Notes under the pieces: model-generated
The model's database searches: none
What the model was told of the DNA's origin: nothing
Seen by the model: only the letters and a program-made list of their open reading frames with translations
Assembly: GCA_038106885.1 (NCBI GenBank)
Contig: JAYNFX010000021.1
Span: 1 to 27,824, forward strand
Direction of reading: 5' to 3'
DNA length: 27,824 nt
Source of the DNA: UBA3537 sp038106885
Lineage (GTDB): Bacteria > Bacteroidota > Bacteroidia > Flavobacteriales > Flavobacteriaceae
Part shown: positions 23,661-27,824 of the stretch, piece by piece
Numbering within the stretch: position 1 is the stretch's first letter
Layout: each line of letters opens with the position of its first letter
Made by a program: the position numbers and the translations under genes

Positions 23661-24503
23661 ATGTTGTCTATAAAAAACAAACTAATTGAAGTTGAAAACA
23701 AGCGCCCAATAATATATGACTTAATATATGATAAAAGTAAAATAAATTCTCCTGTTATTGTTTTTTGCCATGGATATAAAGGTTTCAAGGATTGGGGTTG
23801 TTGGCCGATAATGGCTAAGAGTTTTGCCTCTAAAGGCTTTGCTTTTTTTAAGTTTAATTTTTCTTTTAATGGAGGCACAGTTAATAATCCAATTGACTTT
23901 CCAGATCTTAAGGCGTTTAGTGAGAATAATTATTCCAAAGAGCTCTCCAACATTAATGATGTGATTGATTGGATTACAAACGAATATGAAGATAATCAAG
24001 CATTAGACACAGAAAATATAATCTTAATGGGGCATAGCAGAGGAGGAGGAATAGCAACTATTTATGCATCTGAAGATAGTCGAATTAAAAAACTCATTAC
24101 TTTAGCAGGAGTTAGTGATTATGAATCTAGATTTCCAAAAGGGGAAGCATTTTGCGAATGGAAGTCTAATGGTGTGTATTATGTTAAAAATTCTAGGACA
24201 AATCAAGACATGCCTCATAAATTTCAATTCTACAAAGACTTTATAGAAAATAAGACGCGGTTAACAATTTCTAAATCTGCAAAGAGATTAAAAATCCCCC
24301 ATCTTATTGTTCATGGGGATAATGATTCTTCTGTAGACTTTTCTGAAGCAATGAGTTTAAGTTCGTGGAGCCCAAAAGGGGTATTATGCAGAATTAAGGG
24401 AGCTAATCATGTTTTTGGCGCTAAACACCCCTGGAAAAGCACTAAAATGCCTGTGGATTTAGACTCTGTATGTACGAAAACGATTGATTTTATTAACAAT
24501 TAG
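23661..24503 (+). CDS. Alpha/beta hydrolase
   Basis: A 280-residue serine hydrolase of the alpha/beta-hydrolase fold. The nucleophile elbow is GHSRGGG (S126). The acid is probably D222 (IVHGDNDSSV) and the histidine H250 (KGANHVFG). The oxyanion region is VIVFCHGYKGFKDWG. The overall pattern resembles dienelactone-hydrolase or peptidase S9-like esterases, and the substrate is unknown. There is no signal peptide. The start at 23661 is preferred over an in-frame ATG at 23613 inside addB, because it follows AGGAGG and gives a normal N terminus. The gene is 1 base after the addB stop, so the two are likely translationally coupled. Confidence 0.9.
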   Translation: MLSIKNKLIEVENKRPIIYDLIYDKSKINSPVIVFCHGYKGFKDWGCWPIMAKSFASKGFAFFKFNFSFNGGTVNNPIDFPDLKAFSENNYSKELSNINDVIDWITNEYEDNQALDTENIILMGHSRGGGIATIYASEDSRIKKLITLAGVSDYESRFPKGEAFCEWKSNGVYYVKNSRTNQDMPHKFQFYKDFIENKTRLTISKSAKRLKIPHLIVHGDNDSSVDFSEAMSLSSWSPKGVLCRIKGANHVFGAKHPWKSTKMPVDLDSVCTKTIDFINN

Positions 24504-24543
24504 CTCTACTTCTTAAAAAAAAGGCTATTTATCTGTAGATTTT

Positions 24544-24558
24544 TTTGGTATTACCAAA
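24544..24558. promoter_or_regulatory. Perfect dyad upstream of the 64-residue protein gene
   Basis: TTTGGTA - T - TACCAAA is a 15-base perfect dyad 37 bases before the ATG at 24596. A one-base loop makes it a poor RNA hairpin but a plausible binding site for a dimeric regulator. Its TTTG (24544-24547) would also be a -33 element for a weak TAATTTG-like -7 box at 24569-24575. Confidence 0.3.
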
Positions 24559-24595
24559 GTAATTTTTGTAATTTGGTTTAAAATAAAATTATATT

Positions 24596-24790
24596 ATGGG
24601 ATATTCATTTAAAAATAGCAAAGGAAAAACGTATTATTTACACACAAAAGACGTTGTATTAAAAGGCGGAAGAAATCAAACGATTTATTATTTCGCTAAA
24701 GATGAGCGTTCTAATTCATGCGACCTTCCTGCTGGGAAAAAGATTGTAGAAAATGAAAAAACTGGACTTCCATTCGTTAAGTCTGTTTAA
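24596..24790 (+). CDS. Small conserved-looking protein of unknown function (64 residues)
   Basis: A 64-residue basic protein with no signal peptide or membrane span. It starts MGYSFKNSKGKTYYLHTKDV, continues with VLKGGRNQTIYYFAKD, and ends VENEKTGLPFVKSV. The pattern (KGKTYYLH, LKGGRxQxIYYFA, LPAGKKIVENEKTGLP) recalls small hypothetical proteins seen in several phyla, probably a compact beta fold. I cannot name a family with certainty. Evidence that it is real: a sensible ATG, coding-like composition, a dyad upstream and a dedicated strong terminator 20 bases after the stop. It is the last plus-strand gene and is convergent to the lipoprotein at 24862. Confidence 0.8.
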   Translation: MGYSFKNSKGKTYYLHTKDVVLKGGRNQTIYYFAKDERSNSCDLPAGKKIVENEKTGLPFVKSV

Positions 24791-24810
24791 ATAATTTTCA
24801 AACGATTAAA

Positions 24811-24847
24811 AAAACCCCCGCTTTTTCAAAAGCGGGGGTTTTTATTT
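24811..24847. terminator. Strong bidirectional intrinsic terminator
   Basis: A 15-base perfect stem, AAAACCCCCGCTTTT / AAAAGCGGGGGTTTT, has a two-base loop as drawn (a larger loop if the A-T pairs nearest it open). It is flanked by A and T runs and separates convergent genes. It is by far the most GC-rich hairpin in the window. Confidence 0.95.
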
Positions 24848-24861
24848 TGTAATAAATGTTT

Positions 24862-25395
24862 TTATTCTAAGCTCATGGCAGCATTGTACGCTGTAGGGTC
24901 AAAAGCGTTGTAGGCCTCAACAGCTTTACCGTTTTCCCATCGAAACCAAGCATATCCTTTAGCTTCTATTGTTTCACCACTTTTTTTACTAGTGCCACTC
25001 CACTTATACCAAACATTAGTGTATATTTTATTGTCATTGTAATACATAGTAGCATTATAGACATCACTGTGATTAATATTATTAAAGTATTTATGACCCT
25101 CTCCAAATGCATTAACTGCATCTTCAGCAAACATCTTCGTATCATTTATCCAATAAACTGCACCTTCTGAAAAAATTTCTTTTGCAGAACTCATATCATT
25201 TTTTCTATAAGCACTCATGAACTGATCAACCATAGCTGTATACTTATCCTCGTCAAGGATATAACCAGACATTGGTTTATCATCTTTTAGCGATTCGTTC
25301 GTGTTTTCTTCAGATTTGCTAGAATCTCCTATACTAAAGTTAACTGCACAACTTGAAAAAAGTAATAGTACAATAAAAATAGAAATGTTTTTCAT
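24862..25395 (-). CDS. NTF2/SnoaL-like lipoprotein
   Basis: A 177-residue putative lipoprotein. The signal peptide MKNISIFIVLLLFSSC ends in a short lipobox with lipidated C16. A polar linker of about 35 residues follows (SKSEENTNESLKDDKP). Residues about 50-177 fit a small NTF2/SnoaL-like cone fold: an opening helix (KYTAMVDQFMSAYRKNDM), a strand with GAVYWINDT, then aromatic-rich strands (TNVWYKWSG, YAWFRWENGKAVEAYNAFD). Function is unknown; the fold can bind small ligands or act as an enzyme. It is the last of three minus-strand genes at 24862-26361 and is closed by the terminator at 24811-24847. Confidence 0.8.
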   Translation of the reverse strand: MKNISIFIVLLLFSSCAVNFSIGDSSKSEENTNESLKDDKPMSGYILDEDKYTAMVDQFMSAYRKNDMSSAKEIFSEGAVYWINDTKMFAEDAVNAFGEGHKYFNNINHSDVYNATMYYNDNKIYTNVWYKWSGTSKKSGETIEAKGYAWFRWENGKAVEAYNAFDPTAYNAAMSLE

Positions 25396-25446
25396 AGTGT
25401 ATTTGTGTTTATGTTATAGCGATATGACGTTTAAACAATGTAAATG

Positions 25447-25827
25447 TTACATTGATTTTATTACAGGAGCTCCAATAATACCACTTACACAATATTCACC
25501 TGTTAGGTTTATAAGCTCTGTAAACATTGCTTCACGCTCTTGACCAAGTTTCATATGCATTTGAGCGCCATCAGGCCCATTATATATCTCTGTTAAACCG
25601 TAAAGTGTAAATCCAGTTTCACCACTATTTGGATCTAAAGGATTATTATATTCAGGACTTTTCATCACGGAATAGGAGAGAATAACAGGCTCTATATTTC
25701 CATCGATGTGATGAGTTTCTCTCATAAAAGATTCATGAGTTTCTAAAAACTTTTCCATGCGCTCTGTGTCATTATTAGGGACTTTAAAGGCCACATGAAA
25801 TCCGATACAACCAGTTTTAATCTTCAT
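25447..25827 (-). CDS. Small protein with ABM-like (dimeric alpha/beta barrel) pattern
   Basis: A 126-residue protein without a signal peptide. The start (KIKTGCIGFHVAFKVPNNDT) resembles the first strand of a ferredoxin-like barrel. A helix with KFLETHESFMRETHH follows. The segment GFTLYGLTEIYNGPDGAQMH resembles the 'strand, then D-x-x-A-x-x-x-H' part of antibiotic biosynthesis monooxygenase (ABM) domains. The end, EYCVSGIIGAPVIKSM, also looks conserved. I do not recognise a named family, so the fold call is an inference. It sits 27 bases after one NTF2-like lipoprotein gene and 51 bases before another. Confidence 0.7.
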   Translation of the reverse strand: MKIKTGCIGFHVAFKVPNNDTERMEKFLETHESFMRETHHIDGNIEPVILSYSVMKSPEYNNPLDPNSGETGFTLYGLTEIYNGPDGAQMHMKLGQEREAMFTELINLTGEYCVSGIIGAPVIKSM

Positions 25828-25854
25828 TATATTTAGATAACTTAATATTAATTT

Positions 25855-26361
25855 TTAATCCTCAGGTATAATATAGTCACCTTTGGTTTGGTACCACATT
25901 TTAAGTTTACCGTCAACAATTTGATACCATTCTATATAAGTTCCATCATTTCCAGAAAATTGGGCATTTACCCATTGGCCGTCTTGGTTGGTTGACTCTG
26001 GATCTTTAGAACCTTTAGGATATACAGAAAAAGCATAGTTAGTTTTCCATCCCCATTCTTGGCCCTTTTCAAGTGATTCAATGTATTCTGATTCAATTTT
26101 ATCAACAAATTCTTGGCCAGTTGAAACAGTGTGTCCATCTTCAAATATAAACATACCGCCGTCTTCAATCATGCTTTTCATTGTACTGTAATCCCTTGAC
26201 GCCCATGCTTTATCTAGGGCTTTAAAAACTTCAACACTGGATTGATCACCAAGATATACAGATTGACCCTCATATGGGCCAAAACCATTGGTTTGTTCTA
26301 CAACTTTTTCATCGCAATTGATCAAAATAGCAAATGACAATAGCAAAAGAGTTTTTTTCAT
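25855..26361 (-). CDS. NTF2/SnoaL-like lipoprotein
   Basis: A 168-residue putative lipoprotein. I start it at ATG 26361 (MKKTLLLLSFAILINC), which gives a proper signal peptide with lipidated C16. The longer frame adds ten polar residues that spoil it. The residues after the cysteine (DEKVVE) are acidic and charged, as in export signals of surface-exposed Bacteroidetes lipoproteins. Residues about 40-165 fit an NTF2-like fold: a helix EVFKALDKAWASRDYSTM, GGMFIFEDGHTVSTGQEFVDKI, and aromatic strands including YIEWYQIVDGKLKMWYQ. It is first in a three-gene minus-strand run and follows an inverted repeat at a predicted promoter. Function is unknown. Confidence 0.8.
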   Translation of the reverse strand: MKKTLLLLSFAILINCDEKVVEQTNGFGPYEGQSVYLGDQSSVEVFKALDKAWASRDYSTMKSMIEDGGMFIFEDGHTVSTGQEFVDKIESEYIESLEKGQEWGWKTNYAFSVYPKGSKDPESTNQDGQWVNAQFSGNDGTYIEWYQIVDGKLKMWYQTKGDYIIPED

Positions 26362-26388
26362 TTTTATTGAAGTTTTTCTGGTTAATTC

Positions 26389-26396
26389 CAAATTTA
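26389..26396 (-). promoter_or_regulatory. Putative -7 box of the lipoprotein gene run
   Basis: The minus-strand TAAATTTG matches TAnnTTTG exactly, 27 bases before the ATG at 26361. No good -33 TTG is seen at the usual distance. Instead an inverted repeat overlaps and extends upstream, which fits a regulated promoter. Confidence 0.4.
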
Positions 26397-26415
26397 TGCA
26401 ATTATAGTTGCATAA
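26394..26415. promoter_or_regulatory. Inverted repeat, possible operator
   Basis: TTATGCAA - TTATAG - TTGCATAA has 8-base perfect arms and a 6-base spacer. It overlaps the upstream edge of the predicted -7 box. Its size fits a dimeric helix-turn-helix regulator. No regulator gene is visible nearby. The 162-base gap 26362-26523 holds nothing else I recognise. Confidence 0.4.
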
Positions 26416-26523
26416 TAAAATAAAAATGTATTTAAAATAATAAATAATATTAAAATTATAATATTAAAATAAAATCGTGTCAAAAATTGAATATTATTTA
26501 ATTGAAAAATTTTTGATTAATAA

Positions 26524-26985
26524 TTAAAGCTTAGTTGTGTTAGTTTTTACAGCTTCAGAAAAGTAAAATTTGAATTTAATACCATTTTTTGTTTTAATTA
26601 AGTAAGTGCTTTCAAGCCACTCAAAATCAAGTCTGACTTTGCCTTCAGGAGTGTTTATAATAAATTCTCCAAACTGGGTAAGACTAATATGCGCTGAATT
26701 TATGTCTGAGTCAATTTTTATATTTTCAAATCTGCGTTTGCTGCTGACAATATCGAACGTTTTTACAAATTCTATAAATTCATCTTTTGAATATCTTCGG
26801 CTATTTTCAAAAATAAAAAAGTCTTCAGTCACTAAAGCTCCTAAGTTGTCTAGGTCGTTATCAAGTACATTAAAAAAATTTTCAAAGGATGTCATAACTT
26901 GGTCTTCAGAAATTTTTGAAGGCGACGAGCATGAGCACATTCCAATAAGTGCAGTTAATAAAATTATTTTTTTCATTTTTTTCAT
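26524..26985 (-). CDS. NTF2/SnoaL-like lipoprotein
   Basis: About 153 residues when started at ATG 26985 (MKKMKKIILLTALIGMCSC); ATG 26976 is also possible. The signal peptide probably ends at lipidated C19, and C17 is an alternative. The mature part fits an NTF2-like domain: a helix (EDQVMTSFENFFNVLDNDLD), then LVTEDFFIFENSRRYSKDEF, and alternating strands to the end (KVRLDFEWLESTYLIK, IKFKFYFSEAV). The pattern resembles DUF4440/SnoaL-like proteins, but sequence similarity to the other two lipoproteins here is low. It starts 2 bases after the stop of the Cys-rich protein gene, so those two are probably co-translated. Function is unknown. Confidence 0.78.
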   Translation of the reverse strand: MKKMKKIILLTALIGMCSCSSPSKISEDQVMTSFENFFNVLDNDLDNLGALVTEDFFIFENSRRYSKDEFIEFVKTFDIVSSKRRFENIKIDSDINSAHISLTQFGEFIINTPEGKVRLDFEWLESTYLIKTKNGIKFKFYFSEAVKTNTTKL

Positions 26986-26987
26986 TT

Positions 26988-27179
26988 TTATAATGAGCAG
27001 CTCATGTCTGTACCACAACATTGTGGAGATTTAATTTTTCCTTCACAGGATGGGCATTGCGAGATTTGAACTTCAGATCCATCATCAAGCGAAAGAAAGC
27101 CATTTTCTAATGGAATGTCGCATTTGCCACAATTTGCCTTAACTGACATTCCGCATTTATTGCATTCGTATGTTGTCAT
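26988..27179 (-). CDS. Small Cys-rich metal-binding protein (zinc-ribbon / desulforedoxin-like)
   Basis: A 63-residue protein with nine cysteines. C6xxC9 and C17xxC20 would form one four-cysteine site (YECNKCGMSV, NCGKCDIP). C42xxC45 with adjacent C54-C55 would form a second (QCPSCEG, PQCCGTDM), leaving C61. The CCGxxM ending resembles the iron-binding CCG motif of desulforedoxin and desulfoferrodoxin, although the distance between CxxC and CC is shorter here. The first half is more like a zinc ribbon. There is no signal peptide, so it is cytoplasmic. It lies between the M20 amidohydrolase (28 bases) and a lipoprotein (2 bases). Whether it binds zinc or iron cannot be told from sequence. Confidence 0.8.
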   Translation of the reverse strand: MTTYECNKCGMSVKANCGKCDIPLENGFLSLDDGSEVQISQCPSCEGKIKSPQCCGTDMSCSL

Positions 27180-27207
27180 TTTATTAATTTTTATTAAATA
27201 TAATAAT

Positions 27208-27824
27208 TTATTGGTTAGTCAAAAGATAGTCAATTGCTAATGTTGACATAGACTTAATTCCAGTTAGCATTGCCGAATCATCTACATAGAAATCTGGTGT
27301 ATGATGTGGAGCAGCTATTTTTGGATCTGTTCCTTTTTTTGCTCCACCAATGAAGAAATACATTCCAGGCACTTCTTTTTGAAAAAAGGAAAAGTCTTCT
27401 GCTCCAGTAATAGCTGTCATGAAATGAACATTATTTTCACCATTAATTCTTTTTAGCGAAGGGAGCATTAACTCATATAATTCTGGGTCATTGTAAGTTA
27501 TTGGATAGCTTACTTGATAGGTTATTTTTGCCTTTGCATTATTTGCTTTTGCAGTATTATGTACAATTTCTTCAAGTCTTTTCAAAACAGTTTGCTTCAT
27601 AGATTCATCCAATGTCCTTATTGTCCCAAGCATATATAAACTTTCAGGAATTATATTGCTTCTTACCCCTCCATGGATACTACCTATTGTGACAACTGCA
27701 GCAGCTTCTGTAAGAGGCAGGTTTCGGCTTACAATTGTCTGAATATTATTTACGATTTGCGATGCTGTCACAATTGGATCTATTCCAGTCCATGGTGTTG
27801 ACCCGTGGGTTTGAGTCCCTTCAA
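27208..27824 (-). CDS. M20 family amidohydrolase/peptidase, C-terminal part
   Basis: The 3' portion of a metal-dependent amidohydrolase of the M20D type (related to hippurate hydrolase, N-acyl amino-acid hydrolases and IAA-amino-acid hydrolases). About 205 codons are visible and the frame stays open to the window edge; the apparent GTG start at 27771 is internal. Seen features: the dimerisation domain opening with THGSTPWTGIDPIVTASQIV, the block GSIHGGVRSNIIPE, MLGTIRTLDE, the C-terminal acidic residue in TGAEDFSFFQ, and the metal histidines of the PHHTPDF segment. The substrate is unknown. It heads, or belongs to, the minus-strand run with the Cys-rich protein and a lipoprotein. Confidence 0.92.
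   Translation of the reverse strand, partial: EGTQTHGSTPWTGIDPIVTASQIVNNIQTIVSRNLPLTEAAAVVTIGSIHGGVRSNIIPESLYMLGTIRTLDESMKQTVLKRLEEIVHNTAKANNAKAKITYQVSYPITYNDPELYELMLPSLKRINGENNVHFMTAITGAEDFSFFQKEVPGMYFFIGGAKKGTDPKIAAPHHTPDFYVDDSAMLTGIKSMSTLAIDYLLTNQ

Noticed and set aside
26606..27034. 142-residue plus-strand reading frame
   Set aside because: It is antisense to a lipoprotein gene with a clear signal peptide and runs into the Cys-rich protein gene; its composition is low-complexity (Ser/Phe/Ile) with no domain features.
1..27824. tRNA genes, CRISPR arrays, insertion sequences or prophage
   Set aside because: No gap contains a cloverleaf-like sequence, regularly spaced repeats, terminal inverted repeats or transposase/integrase motifs.

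Overview
The window is an AT-rich, tightly packed chromosomal segment of a member of the Bacteroidetes, most likely a marine, somewhat streamlined Flavobacteriaceae. Several things point there. The gene order acpP-fabF-rnc-(IPExxxVDY-type protein)-pyk lies divergent to purN. There is a MoxR/DUF58 'Bat' operon, an OmpA protein with thrombospondin type 3 repeats, lipoproteins with short Bacteroidetes-style lipoboxes, and signal peptides ending ANA-Q. Shine-Dalgarno sequences are nearly absent, and several genes have upstream matches to the Bacteroidetes -7 box TAnnTTTG. No tRNA, rRNA, CRISPR array, insertion sequence, integrase or phage gene is visible, and no gene-free stretch exceeds 300 bases.

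Layout. 1-2223 (minus): MoxR ATPase, DUF58 protein and the start of a secreted Bat-operon protein. 2262-4328 (minus): an ALDH7-type aldehyde dehydrogenase and a small CYTH phosphatase, divergent from dinB (plus). 5477-9755 (minus): acyl carrier protein, FabF, RNase III, the IPExxxVDY-type protein and pyruvate kinase. 9934-14109 (plus): PurN, an RNase HI with an N-terminal hybrid-binding domain, a PfkB-type kinase and a long amidophosphoribosyltransferase. 14110-14256: an intergenic region with a strong bidirectional terminator and a possible small RNA, facing sodA (minus). 14979-24503 (plus): an AddA-like helicase-nuclease, Kbl, an OmpA-family porin-like protein, an AddB-like nuclease and an alpha/beta hydrolase. 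24596-24790 (plus): a 64-residue conserved-looking protein closed by the strongest hairpin in the window. 24862-27824 (minus): three small NTF2/SnoaL-fold-like lipoproteins, an ABM-like small protein, a Cys-rich metal-binding protein and a truncated M20 amidohydrolase.

Most of the window is housekeeping: fatty-acid synthesis, RNA processing, glycolysis, purine synthesis, superoxide defence, recombination repair and the outer membrane. The least explained part is the right-hand end. Three different lipoproteins of one apparent fold, two small soluble proteins and an amidohydrolase sit there in two short minus-strand gene runs, one preceded by a clean inverted repeat at a predicted promoter. 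I do not see a complete, clearly new defence or biosynthetic system. The most useful leads are that cluster, the candidate small RNA beside sodA, and the hairpin that separates ompA from addB.
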